Assembly (NCBI RefSeq): GCF_016714285.1
Contig: NZ_JADJNN010000003.1
Span: 620,001 to 684,000, forward strand
Direction: 5' to 3'
From: Nannocystis sp.
GTDB taxonomy: Bacteria; Myxococcota_A; Polyangia; Nannocystales; Nannocystaceae
Length of the DNA: 64,000 nucleotides
Both the position numbers and the translations under genes were made by a program. The notes beneath the pieces were generated by a model, which worked only from the letters and a program-made list of their open reading frames with translations, ran no database searches and was not told where the DNA came from. Of this stretch, positions 7,207 to 15,168 are shown piece by piece. How positions within the stretch are numbered: position 1 is the first letter of the stretch; every line of letters begins with the position of its first letter.

Positions 7207-9915
7207 TCAGCGGCGCGGGGCCGGCGGGGCGGCGCTGCGCGGATCCTCGGGCCAGGGGTGACGCGGGTAGCGGCGCATGAGGCTGCGGCGCAGGTCGGGG
7301 TAGTGGCGGTCCCAGAAGCCGGCGAGGTCGGTGGTGACCTGCTCGGCGCGGCCGTTGGGGGCGAGCAGGTGGAGCACGACGGGGACGCGGCCGTCGGCGA
7401 CGCTCGGGCCGCGGGCGAGGCCGAAGAAGTCCTGCAGGCGCGAGGCGACCCACGGGGGCTTGCCGGGCTCGTAGTGGACGGCGAGGCGGCGGCCGCCGGG
7501 GAGCTGCAGGTGGCTGGGGGCGAGGCGCGCGAGGGCGTTGTTGTGGCCGGCGACGCGAGCGAGCAGGGTGCTCATCAGGTCGGCGCTGCGCAGCTCGGCG
7601 AAGCTGCTGCGGCCGTCGCAGAGCTCGGCGAGGGCGTCGCGGGCGGCGGCCTCGTCGAGCGCGGGGAAGCCGGGGACGTGGGCGGCGACGAAGGCGGTGC
7701 GGGCGAACAGCTCGCTGAGGGCCTCGGGCTCGCCGACGAAGCGGGCGGGTCCGGCGGCGAGGGCCGCGTCGCGCAGGATCTGGGACGCGCCGGGCGGCAG
7801 CTTGCGGTGCGGGGTGCTGTCGATCAGCAGGCCGTGGTAGCGCAGCTCGGAGCGGCCCTCGACGCGCTCGCGCTGCGGGTTGAAGCTGAGCTGGTCGCTG
7901 GCGACGATCTCGTCGGTGAAGTCGTCGAGCAGCCAGTCGGGCTCGATCGCGCAGGCGCTGCGGACGAGCACCTGGGTGCCGCGCAGGCCCTCCTGGCGCT
8001 GCTCGACGGAGAGCGCGAGCAGCCAGGGGGCGCTGCGCACGACCGAGGCGGGGCTCAGGCGGGCCGCGCCGCCGTCGGCGAGGGCGAGCACGCGGCCGCC
8101 GCTGCTGTCGGTGCGGGCGAGGGCGACGCGGTCGGAGAAGGCGGCCAGCAGCGCGCGGCGCAGGGCGTCTTCGCGGGCCAGCAGGGTCGCGGGCGGGCGG
8201 GGCTCGGCTCGGGCGGGCTGTGTGGGGTCGGCCGTACGTGGGCGGGGCTCGGCTCGGGCGGGGCCCGTCGGTCGCGCGGCTTCGGCTGGCGCTTGGGACA
8301 TGTTCTTTGCGACCTGTCGTTCGGGACCGGTCGTTTCGGACATGTCCTCACGGTCAGGGCGATCGCAGAGGCGCAGGAGCTGGTCGCGGACCTGGAGGAC
8401 GCGGCGGGCTGGGCCGGGGAGCAGGCCGCCGCGGGGGGTGTCGTCGGCCTGGCCGCGGCGGCGCATGGCGTCGATCTCGGCGAGGTCGACGAGCACGTCG
8501 GCGTCGGCGTCGGTGTGGGCCTGGTGGTTGCCGGGCCTTACGCCGCGCTCGCCGAGCAGGGCCGCGGCGCCGCAGGCGAGGGCCGTGACGCCGCGGTCCT
8601 GACCGTCGACCACCAGGCGGGCGAGGCGGGGGTGGAGCGGGAAGCGGAGCATTCGCTGGCCTCGCGGGGTGACGCGGCCGTCGGGGTCGACGGCGCCGAG
8701 GCGGTGGAGCAGGGCCTCGGCGGCTTGCAGGGCGGCGGGCGGCGGGGCCTCGAACCAGGCGAAGCGGGTGGGGTCGGCGACGGTGAGGGCGTGGAGGTCG
8801 AGGAGGGCGGCGCTGAGGTCGGCGCGGGCGACCTCGGGGGGCGTGAACTCGGGTCGGCGGTCGTGGTCGGCCTGGCTGTAGAGGCGGAGGCAGCGGCCGG
8901 GTCGGGTGCGGCCGGCCCGGCCGGCGCGCTGGATCGCGGAGGCGCGGGAGATCTTGGCGACGCTGAGGGTGGCGATGCCGGTCCAGGGGTCGTGGGCGGG
9001 CAGGCGGACCAGGCCGCCGTCGATCACGGCGACGAGGCCGTCGATCGTCACCGAGGTCTCGGCGAGGTTCGTGCTGAGGATCAGCTTGCGGTGCGGACAT
9101 GGCCGGAGGGCCAGGTCCTGCTGTTCCGGCGGGAGCTCGCCGTGGAGCGGGAAGATCTGGACGCGGGCGTGCGCGGCCAGGCCGGCGCAGGCGGCCGCGG
9201 CCTGCTGGATCTCGCGGGCGCCGGGGAGGAAGACCAGGACGTCGCCGTCCAGGTCGTCGTCGAGCAGCTGCTTGAAGGCCCGCAGCACGCCGGAGGCGAG
9301 CTCGGCCTCGCTGGTGGCGCCCTGGTGCTCGATCGTGACCGGGTGCACGCGCCCGGCGCTGGTGATGCGCGCGCACGGGGCTGTCCCTTCGGACAGGTAG
9401 CGCTGGACCGGGGCGGCGTCGAGGGTGGCCGACATGACGACGATCGCCAGGTCGGGTCGGGCGCCGCGCTGGAGCTGGCGCACGAGCGCGAGGCCGAGGT
9501 CGCCGTCGAGGTGGCGCTCGTGGAACTCGTCGAGGATCACCACGCCGACGTCACGCAGCTGCGGGTCGGCGTGGAGCTTGCGCGAGAGCAGGCCCTCGGT
9601 GATGAAGCGCAGGCGGGTCGCGGGCGAGACGGCGGACTCGAAGCGGACCTGATAGCCGACGCGGCGGCCGATCGGCTCGCCGATGGTCTCGGCGACGCGC
9701 TGGGCCGACATGCGGGCGGCGATGCGGCGCGGCTGGAGGACGAGGACCTCGAGGCCCTCACCGGCGAGCCCGGCGTCGAGCAGGGCGAGGGGGATCCGCG
9801 TGGTCTTGCCGGCGCCGGGTGGGGCCTCGACGACCAGCGAGCGGCCGACTCGCAGGGCGGCGAGCACGTCGGGCAGCACCGCGTCGATCGGCAGCTCTGG
9901 GCGGGGTGGGGCCAC
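7207..9915 (-). CDS. hrpB: ATP-dependent RNA helicase HrpB
   Basis: A 902-residue DEAH/RHA-family helicase. Motif I GAGKTTRIPL lies near residue 35, motif II is DEFH (LDEFHERHLDGDL), motif III SAT, motif V NLAETSVTIDG, motif VI QRAGRAGRTRPG; the C-terminal HrpB domain ends in the family signature RRYPRHPWPEDP. The GTG at 9915 puts the P-loop at the usual distance from the start. The protein is longer than usual because of a Pro/Ala/Arg-rich insertion encoded around 8190-8350, which holds a triple hairpin element and a GC-rich repeat; two further hairpin copies fall in frame at 9095-9118 and 9381-9396. Biological role of HrpB in bacteria is poorly defined. Confidence 0.93.
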   Translation of the reverse strand: MAPPRPELPIDAVLPDVLAALRVGRSLVVEAPPGAGKTTRIPLALLDAGLAGEGLEVLVLQPRRIAARMSAQRVAETIGEPIGRRVGYQVRFESAVSPATRLRFITEGLLSRKLHADPQLRDVGVVILDEFHERHLDGDLGLALVRQLQRGARPDLAIVVMSATLDAAPVQRYLSEGTAPCARITSAGRVHPVTIEHQGATSEAELASGVLRAFKQLLDDDLDGDVLVFLPGAREIQQAAAACAGLAAHARVQIFPLHGELPPEQQDLALRPCPHRKLILSTNLAETSVTIDGLVAVIDGGLVRLPAHDPWTGIATLSVAKISRASAIQRAGRAGRTRPGRCLRLYSQADHDRRPEFTPPEVARADLSAALLDLHALTVADPTRFAWFEAPPPAALQAAEALLHRLGAVDPDGRVTPRGQRMLRFPLHPRLARLVVDGQDRGVTALACGAAALLGERGVRPGNHQAHTDADADVLVDLAEIDAMRRRGQADDTPRGGLLPGPARRVLQVRDQLLRLCDRPDREDMSETTGPERQVAKNMSQAPAEAARPTGPARAEPRPRTADPTQPARAEPRPPATLLAREDALRRALLAAFSDRVALARTDSSGGRVLALADGGAARLSPASVVRSAPWLLALSVEQRQEGLRGTQVLVRSACAIEPDWLLDDFTDEIVASDQLSFNPQRERVEGRSELRYHGLLIDSTPHRKLPPGASQILRDAALAAGPARFVGEPEALSELFARTAFVAAHVPGFPALDEAAARDALAELCDGRSSFAELRSADLMSTLLARVAGHNNALARLAPSHLQLPGGRRLAVHYEPGKPPWVASRLQDFFGLARGPSVADGRVPVVLHLLAPNGRAEQVTTDLAGFWDRHYPDLRRSLMRRYPRHPWPEDPRSAAPPAPRR
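8195..8262. repeat. GC-rich direct repeat in the hrpB insertion
   Basis: A 23-bp sequence containing CGGGGCTCGGCTCGGGCG occurs at 8195-8217 and again from 8240, period 45 bp. It encodes the repeated ARAEPRP in the non-conserved insertion of HrpB. Confidence 0.85.
8295..8347. repeat. Triple dispersed hairpin element, in frame in hrpB
   Basis: Three overlapping hairpin halves about 15-22 bp apart: GGGACATGTT, GACCTGTC-gttc-GGGACCGGTC, and CGGTC-gttt-CGGACATGTCC. They encode the segment from EDMSETTG to NMSQAP in a region where HrpB proteins normally have no such sequence. Confidence 0.75.
9095..9118. repeat. Dispersed hairpin element, in frame in hrpB
   Basis: Ten-base arms GGACATGGCC and GGCCAGGTCC (one mismatch) around a GGAG loop. 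It encodes LRPCPH just before the conserved RKLILSTNLAET motif of HrpB. Confidence 0.75.
9381..9396. repeat. Dispersed hairpin element, in frame in hrpB
   Basis: Perfect six-base arms CTGTCC and GGACAG around CTTC. It encodes LSEGTA in a variable loop between the SAT motif and the conserved GRVHPV. Confidence 0.85.
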
Positions 9916-10131
9916 GGGGCGCGGAGGATAACAAGCAGGGGGCGCGCCTCGACGAGCGAACACGGAGGCAACGCGTGGGGTGCTGCGGTGTTGGGGGGCG
10001 TGGGGATCGAAGCGGCGGCGATCGTGTGACTTTGCCCGCGGCTCGACTTGTACGCGTGCGTGCGGGGTGCGGGAGGATCTCGCGGTGGGGCGGCTTGACC
10101 GGGTGCGGCGTGCGGTCGAAGCTCGCGGCGC

Positions 10132-10368
10132 ATGTCGGCGTCGCTGGCGGATCTGGGGCCGGGAGGTCGCGCTCGCGTGGTCACGGTCGCGGACGCGGGT
10201 GGTGGCGGCCTGACGCTGCGTCTGCTCGAGATGGGCTTCGTGCCCGGCACCGTGGTCACGCTGGTCAAGCGGGCGCCGTTCGGCGACCCGCTCGAGTTCC
10301 AGGTCCGGGGCTGTCACATCTCGCTGCGGGCGGCCGAGGCGAGCTGCGTGCGCACGGAGCCGGCATGA
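10132..10368 (+). CDS. feoA: Ferrous iron transport protein A
   Basis: A 78-residue SH3-like FeoA protein: LADLGPGGRARVV at the start, LRLLEMGFVPGTVVTLVKRAPFGDPLEF in the middle and RGCHISLRAAEA at the end, all typical. It acts in the cytoplasm with FeoB in ferrous iron uptake. The 216 bp upstream separate it from the divergent hrpB; I see no convincing Fur box there. Its last 65 bp are duplicated exactly just downstream, pushing feoB 61 bp away from what was once an ATGA stop/start overlap. Confidence 0.93.
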   Translation: MSASLADLGPGGRARVVTVADAGGGGLTLRLLEMGFVPGTVVTLVKRAPFGDPLEFQVRGCHISLRAAEASCVRTEPA

Positions 10369-10433
10369 TCCGGGGCTGTCACATCTCGCTGCGGGCGGCC
10401 GAGGCGAGCTGCGTGCGCACGGAGCCGGCATGA
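10304..10433. repeat. Perfect 65-bp tandem duplication at the feoA/feoB junction
   Basis: 10304-10368 and 10369-10433 are identical and adjacent. Each copy ends in CGGCATGA. In copy 1 the TGA is the feoA stop; in copy 2 the ATG is the feoB start. Confidence 0.97.
10365..10433 (+). CDS. Putative 22-residue bridge ORF between feoA and feoB
   Basis: The duplication turned the old feoB start site into an ORF: ATG at 10365 overlaps the feoA TGA as ATGA, and the frame ends with a TGA at 10431-10433 that overlaps the feoB ATG in the same way. The peptide repeats the last residues of FeoA (RGCHISLRAAEA and the following tail). It could keep the ribosome coupled from feoA to feoB. Whether the peptide itself does anything is unknown. 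Confidence 0.5.
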   Translation: MIRGCHISLRAAEASCVRTEPA

Positions 10434-12526
10434 GCGCGGCGCCGGTCGCTGCGGAGCTGCGCGTCGCGCTGGCGGGCAACCCGAACGTCGGCAAGACCAG
10501 CCTGTTCAACGAGCTGACCGGGTCGCGGCACAAGGTCGGCAACTACGCGGGGGTCACGGTCGAGACGCGCGAGGGGGCGGTGGCGGCTCGCTGGCAGCCG
10601 ACGCGGTCGGTGACGGTGGTCGACCTGCCGGGGACCTACAGTCTCACGCCGGTGTCGGAGGACGAGGCGGTGGCGTTTCGCTGTCTGCACGGTGACGAGG
10701 GGCCGCCGCCGGATCTGATCGTGCTCGTCGTGGACGCGGCCAACCTGGCGCGAAACCTCTACCTGGCGATGCAGCTGTGCGAGCTGGGGCGGCCGCTGGT
10801 GCTGGCGCTGAACATGATGGACGTGGCGGCGGAGGCGGGGGTGCCGGTCGACGCGGCGGCGCTGTCCCGGGCGCTCGGGCTGCCGGTGCTGCCGACGGTG
10901 GCGCGCACGGGCGAGGGGATCGCGGCGCTTGTCCAGGAGATCTGTCGCTTCGGACAGGTACCTTGGGACATGGCCGAAGTGCGGGGTCGGCTGTTTGGTA
11001 CGCCGCTGCCAGCCGGGCTCGCCGCGCTGCCGCCGGCGCGGGCGCGCTGGCTGGTGGCGGCGCAGGCGAGCGAGACCCTGGGGCTGACCGGTGCGACGGC
11101 GGAGGAGCGCGCGGCGCTGGCTGGCGTGGACGCGGGGGAGCTGCGCGCGCTGGCGGCGGCGCTGGTGATCGGGCGCTACGCGGAGGTCGACCGGGCGCTG
11201 GCGCAGATCGGCCACCGCGGCGGCGAGCGGGCGCCGGCGATGGACCACTCGGCGCGCATCGACCGGGTGCTGACGCACCGCGTGTGGGGGCTGCTGATCT
11301 TCCTCGTCGTGATGGCGCTGCTGTTCCAGTCGATCTTCGCGTGGGCCGAGCCGCTGATGGGGGTGATCGAGGCGGCGATCGCCTGGCTCTCGGGACAGGT
11401 CAAGGCGGGGCTCGGCCCGGGGCTGTTCACCGACCTGCTCAGCGAGGGGGTGATCGCGGGGGTCGGCAACGTGCTGGTGTTCGTGCCGCAGATCGCCCTG
11501 CTGTTCCTGTTCATCGGGCTGCTCGAGGACACCGGCTACATGGCGCGGGCGGCGTTCCTGATCGACCGCCTGATGGCGCGGGTGGGGCTGCACGGCAAGG
11601 CCTTCGTGCCGCTGCTCAGCGGCTTCGCGTGCGCGATCCCGGCGATCCTCGGGACGCGGACGATCAGCGGCTTTCGCGACCGCCTGGTCACGATCATGAT
11701 GATCCCGTTCATGAGCTGCAGCGCCCGCCTGCCGGTGTATGTGCTGCTGATCTCGGCGCTGTTCGACGGCGAGGCGCGGGTCGGGCCGTTCACGCAGGCG
11801 AGCCTGGTGCTGCTGGCGATGTATGTCCTGTCGACGGTGTCGGCGCTGGCGGTGGGGGCGATCTACAAGCGCACGCTGTTGCGCAGCCCGACGCCAGCGC
11901 TGGTGCTCGAGCTGCCGCCGTACCGCCTGCCGCGGGTGCGCAACACGCTGCTGCAGGTGTACGACCGCACGGCGGACTTCGTGCGCGACGCGGGGACGGT
12001 GATCCTGGCGATGACGGTGGTGCTGTGGGCGTTGCTCAGCTTCCCGCGGCCGCCGGAGGCCGTGCGTGCCGGCGATCCGGTGGAGCTGGTCGCGGCGTTG
12101 GAGTCGCCGATCGAGCACTCGCTGGGCGGACAGTTCGGCAAGCTGATCGAGCCGGCGTTGACGCCGATGGGGCAGGACTTTCGCATGGGCGTGGCGATCG
12201 TCGGCAGCTTCGCGGCGCGCGAGGTGTTCGTCAGCACGCTGGGGCTGGTCTACGGGATCGAGGCGGACGACGAGGACAACCAGCCGCTGCGTCAGGCGCT
12301 GCGCGAGGCGAAGGCGGCGGACGGACGGCCGCGCTACTCGCCGCTGTCGGGGCTCGCGCTGATGGTGTTCTTCGTGTACGCGTGCCAGTGCATGTCGACG
12401 CTGGCGGTGGTGCGCCGCGAGACCCGGTCGTGGCGCTGGCCGCTGCTGATGTTCGTGAGCATGACGGCGCTGGCGTACGCGATGGCGGTCGGGGTGTTCC
12501 AGGTCGGGCGGCTGCTCGGGTACTGA
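10430..12526 (+). CDS. feoB: Ferrous iron transporter FeoB
   Basis: A 698-residue GTPase-coupled ferrous iron permease of the inner membrane. G1 GNPNVGKTS at residues 16-24, Switch I GNYAGVTVE, G3 DLPGTYSL, G4 NMMD. After a helical domain come the membrane segments with GLLEDTGYMARAAFLIDR, the first Gate motif LSGFACAIPAILGTRTI, and the second Gate region with GSFAAREVFVSTLG. An element hairpin (10942-10957) falls in frame between the G domain and the helical domain. Start overlaps the stop of the bridge ORF. Confidence 0.95.
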   Translation: MSAAPVAAELRVALAGNPNVGKTSLFNELTGSRHKVGNYAGVTVETREGAVAARWQPTRSVTVVDLPGTYSLTPVSEDEAVAFRCLHGDEGPPPDLIVLVVDAANLARNLYLAMQLCELGRPLVLALNMMDVAAEAGVPVDAAALSRALGLPVLPTVARTGEGIAALVQEICRFGQVPWDMAEVRGRLFGTPLPAGLAALPPARARWLVAAQASETLGLTGATAEERAALAGVDAGELRALAAALVIGRYAEVDRALAQIGHRGGERAPAMDHSARIDRVLTHRVWGLLIFLVVMALLFQSIFAWAEPLMGVIEAAIAWLSGQVKAGLGPGLFTDLLSEGVIAGVGNVLVFVPQIALLFLFIGLLEDTGYMARAAFLIDRLMARVGLHGKAFVPLLSGFACAIPAILGTRTISGFRDRLVTIMMIPFMSCSARLPVYVLLISALFDGEARVGPFTQASLVLLAMYVLSTVSALAVGAIYKRTLLRSPTPALVLELPPYRLPRVRNTLLQVYDRTADFVRDAGTVILAMTVVLWALLSFPRPPEAVRAGDPVELVAALESPIEHSLGGQFGKLIEPALTPMGQDFRMGVAIVGSFAAREVFVSTLGLVYGIEADDEDNQPLRQALREAKAADGRPRYSPLSGLALMVFFVYACQCMSTLAVVRRETRSWRWPLLMFVSMTALAYAMAVGVFQVGRLLGY
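10942..10957. repeat. Dispersed hairpin element, in frame in feoB
   Basis: Five- to seven-base arms CTGTCG/CGGACAG around CTT. It encodes CRFGQ in a variable stretch after the G domain. Confidence 0.7.
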
Positions 12527-12631
12527 GCGGTGCTCGAATAACAGACCAAATGTGGTCCGCTATCGGTCATGTTGGCCGTGAACGGGTCACCCAGGGTCCA
12601 TTGTCAGGTCGGCCGCAGCGCGGCCACCGGT

Positions 12632-13036
12632 TCAGCGGCGCTGGTCGCGGAGGAGGTCGCGGATCTCGGTGAGCAGCACTTCTTGTGGGTTCGGCGCTGG
12701 CGGCGGGGCGGCGACCTCGTGCTGGCGGCGGGTGCGGTTGACCAGCTTGACCATCATGAAGATGACGAGGGCCACGATGATGAAGTCGAGGGTGGCCTGG
12801 AGGAACATGCCGTAGCGGATGGCGACGATCTTGGCCGGATCGGAGCTCTGCTGCAGGACGAGTTGCAGCTTCGAGAAGTCGACGCCGCCGATGGCGAGGC
12901 CGATCGGGGGCATGACCACGTCGGCGACGAAGGACGCGACGATCTTGCCGAAGGCGCCGCCGATGATGACGCCGACGGCGAGGTCGACGACGTTGCCGCG
13001 GACGGCGAAGGCCTTGAACTCGGACATGAAACTCAT
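12632..13036 (-). CDS. mscL: Large-conductance mechanosensitive channel
   Basis: A 134-residue Msc[21 protein letters not shown] near the start forms the first membrane helix, and the second is in [18 protein letters not shown], followed by a charged cytoplasmic helix [15 protein letters not shown]. The channel opens under membrane tension to protect against osmotic downshock. The start is ATG at 13036 or, two codons on, 13027; the upstream extension to 13096 is unlike MscL. Convergent with feoB. Confidence 0.94.
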   Translation of the reverse strand: MSFMSEFKAFAVRGNVVDLAVGVIIGGAFGKIVASFVADVVMPPIGLAIGGVDFSKLQLVLQQSSDPAKIVAIRYGMFLQATLDFIIVALVIFMMVKLVNRTRRQHEVAAPPPAPNPQEVLLTEIRDLLRDQRR

Positions 13037-13103
13037 GCGCCGGAGTCTCGACGAAATGGCGTGGAGCGTCCAGCCCGCCGCAGCATCTGCCGCCATGCGG
13101 GGG

Positions 13104-13196
13104 CAGGCGGATGAGCTGCGGGCTGCGGGCGGGCTGCGGGCGGGCTGCAGGCGGGCTGCAGGCGGGCTGCAGGCGGGCGCTGCAGGCGGATGAGCT
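13104..13196. repeat. 11-bp tandem array flanked by a 14-bp direct repeat
   Basis: Five units of the 11-mer GGGCTGCRGGC run from 13120 to 13174, then decay. CAGGCGGATGAGCT stands on both sides (13104-13117 and 13183-13196); the right copy reaches the exbD stop codon. It fills most of the 159 bp between mscL and exbD. Confidence 0.85.
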
Positions 13197-13615
13197 TACA
13201 GGCGGTCGGAGGCGATGCCGACGGCCGAGATGCCGGCGTCGTGGGAGGCGGCCATCATGCGGATGACCTGGCCGTACTTGACGCCGGTGGCCGCGTCGAT
13301 GGCGATCTTGCCGTCGGTCTGCAGCTTGTCGTTGGCCTTGAGCTCGCCGACGAGGGTGTCGTAGTCGGCGCTGAGCGGCTGGGTGCCGAGCTTGACGCCG
13401 CCGTTGGCGTCGATGCTAAGCAGCAGGGTGGCGCTGGGGTCGGCTGGGCCCTGCTGCTTGGACTGGGTCGGGATGTCCAGCGGCATCTGGGTGTTGGCCG
13501 GCGGCGGCGAGGCGACCATGAAGATGATCAGCAGGCAGAGCAGCACGTCGACCATCGGGGTGACGTTGATCTCGCACATCGAATCGCCCTCATCGCCGCC
13601 GACGCTGACTGACAT
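13196..13615 (-). CDS. ExbD/TolR-type biopolymer transport protein
   Basis: A 139-residue protein with a short cytoplasmic N-terminus, one membrane helix (INVTPMVDVLLCLLIIFMVA, residues about 15-34) carrying the conserved Asp of VDVLL, and a periplasmic domain ending IRMMAASHDAGISAVGI. ExbD works with ExbB as a proton-driven motor that energises outer-membrane or motility machinery. No exbB is adjacent, so its partner must be elsewhere. ATG at 13615 is preferred to the GTG at 13627. Confidence 0.88.
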   Translation of the reverse strand: MSVSVGGDEGDSMCEINVTPMVDVLLCLLIIFMVASPPPANTQMPLDIPTQSKQQGPADPSATLLLSIDANGGVKLGTQPLSADYDTLVGELKANDKLQTDGKIAIDAATGVKYGQVIRMMAASHDAGISAVGIASDRL

Positions 13616-13729
13616 GGTGAAGGCCACGCTACCCGCGTCCCGGGCGAGGTGTCCAGCGTAAACTGCGCAAGCGGCGCTGTGTGCTGCGGATCACAGTGGC
13701 GAGCGAAGCGCCGCGCATACAGTGGCGCA

Positions 13730-14764
13730 ATGCAGCGCCTTTCTGCCCATTTCCTTGTCTCTGCCCTTGTCCTGACCGCTTGCCCCGGCGACAGCGGCAC
13801 CACCACCACTGGCGACCCGGCCACCACCTCCGGCGGTAGCACGACGAACGACCCGTCGGCGGGGACCGACGAGCCGACGACGACGCCGACGACGGACCCG
13901 ACGATGACGAACCCGTCGACGACGGACCCGACGGCGACGACAGACCCGACGGGGGCATCGACGACGGACCCGACGGGGGCATCGACGACGGACCCGACGG
14001 GGGCGTCGACGACGGACCCGACGGGGGCTTCGACGACGGATGGCACAACGGACGGGACGACGACCGGTGGCGGCGGCGTGTGCGGCGACGGTGCGATCGA
14101 AGGGGACGAGGCCTGCGACGACAGCAACGTCGAGACGGAGCTGTCGAAGTCGGCCAAGCCGCCGCTGATGTACGACGCCCCGGCCTGCATCGATGACTGC
14201 AGCCTGGTGCTGGCGCTGTGCGGCAACGGCAAGGTGGACCCGGGTGAGGCCTGCGACGACGGCAACCCGGACAGCTACGACGCCTGCACGACCTCGTGCA
14301 CGATCAACGACAAGAGCTTCCACGCGCCGTGCAAGCGCATGTGCAATCAACAGTGCGACACCGACGTGACCTCGGGGACCTTCACCGGCTGCGAGAACAT
14401 GGAGGTGCCGGCGAACGGGAAGGCGGTGTGTTACGTGAGCACCAAGTTCCAGCTGGCGCCGCGCTACTTCGCCGAGGGCGAGTGCGCGGTGACGGCCCAG
14501 AAGTGCTCGGGCCTGGCCTGCCCGCCGAAGATCGGCGACTACGACCTGTTCAAGGACTGCCCGGCGGGGACGACCCTGGTCGATCGCGAGACCAAGGCGC
14601 TCGGGGTCACGGTCAACACCAAGGTGTGTCAGAAGGTCTGCGAGTCCGACGCGGACTGCCGCTGGAACGCGTACGACACGACCTGGGCCAAGCCGGGGCA
14701 GTTCCGCTGCCAGGTGACGGCGGACTCCAAGGGCGTGAAGATCTGCGCGGACGCGCAGAACTGA
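13730..14764 (+). CDS. Cys-rich lipoprotein with DUF4215-like repeats
   Basis: A 344-residue exported protein: lipobox LTAC (Cys18), a long Thr/Asp/Pro linker to about residue 115 built partly from four 8-residue TDPTGAST units, then two myxobacterial Cys-rich units, CGDGAIEGDEACDD and CGNGKVDPGEACDDGNPDSYDAC, and a C-terminal domain with many paired cysteines. The ATG at 13730 starts directly at the signal peptide. Function unknown; the DUF4215-type units are typical of surface proteins of this group. Confidence 0.82.
   Translation: MQRLSAHFLVSALVLTACPGDSGTTTTGDPATTSGGSTTNDPSAGTDEPTTTPTTDPTMTNPSTTDPTATTDPTGASTTDPTGASTTDPTGASTTDPTGASTTDGTTDGTTTGGGGVCGDGAIEGDEACDDSNVETELSKSAKPPLMYDAPACIDDCSLVLALCGNGKVDPGEACDDGNPDSYDACTTSCTINDKSFHAPCKRMCNQQCDTDVTSGTFTGCENMEVPANGKAVCYVSTKFQLAPRYFAEGECAVTAQKCSGLACPPKIGDYDLFKDCPAGTTLVDRETKALGVTVNTKVCQKVCESDADCRWNAYDTTWAKPGQFRCQVTADSKGVKICADAQN
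13943..14038 (+). repeat. Four 24-bp coding repeats in the lipoprotein linker
   Basis: Units start at 13943, 13967, 13991 and 14015 and are almost identical (core GACCCGACGGGGGC). Each encodes TDPTGAST in the linker after the lipid anchor. Confidence 0.95.
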
Positions 14765-15168
14765 GGGTGGCGCGGCGCATCGCGTCGCGTGGCGAGAACC
14801 CACAACAGGGGTCGGGACACCTCATGGGTCCCGGCCCGTTCATGTTCCTGGTCGGCTCGAGCTCGACCCGAAGCAGCTCCGCGGCAACGGCCACGCGACC
14901 CTGTTCGCGATGCCGGTGATCATGGCGCCGGTGACGATTTTCTTGACGATGGGTCTGAAAAAATCGTGAAAGCTCGATCTGCGGACGCATAGCCGTCGTG
15001 AGCGAGGCTGGGCGTCGAGTCCCGGTGACGTGTCAAGTTTGCCGACGCATGGTCCGGGAAAGCGCGCAGGCGAGGCTTTGGCGACGCAGTTCGCTCGCCA
15101 CGCGGCACCGTGACGAGCGGCGGCGGTGGCGGTGGGCGGGACGGCCGCGCTCGGCGGCGGTGGACGGC
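14765..15168. other. 404-bp gap between convergent genes
   Basis: Apart from the broken small ORF at 14824-14969 and a short inverted repeat (GGGAC/GTCCC near 14813-14831) I see no gene here. The right part, 14990-15168, shows no clear structure. Confidence 0.6.
14824..14969 (+). pseudogene. Possible frameshifted small membrane protein gene
   Basis: Third positions are almost all G or C in one frame from ATG 14824 to about 14855, and in another frame from 14859 to the TGA at 14967-14969. The second part reads 36 residues: ELDPKQLRGNGHATLFAMPV, then a hydrophobic stretch IMAPVTIFLTMG and a basic LKKS end, which looks like a membrane tail. No single frame with a good start covers both. Most simply this is a short gene broken by a frameshift near 14856, or a sequencing error. 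Family not recognised. Confidence 0.4.

Noticed and set aside
7258..10029. Long plus-strand frame of 923 codons opposite hrpB
   Set aside because: It is the mirror of a high-GC gene (Gly/Ala/Val/Glu-rich, no domain), while the minus strand shows all helicase motifs.
12126..12136. GGACAG in feoB near 12128 as a half element
   Set aside because: It encodes conserved FeoB residues (GGQFGK) and has no partner arm.
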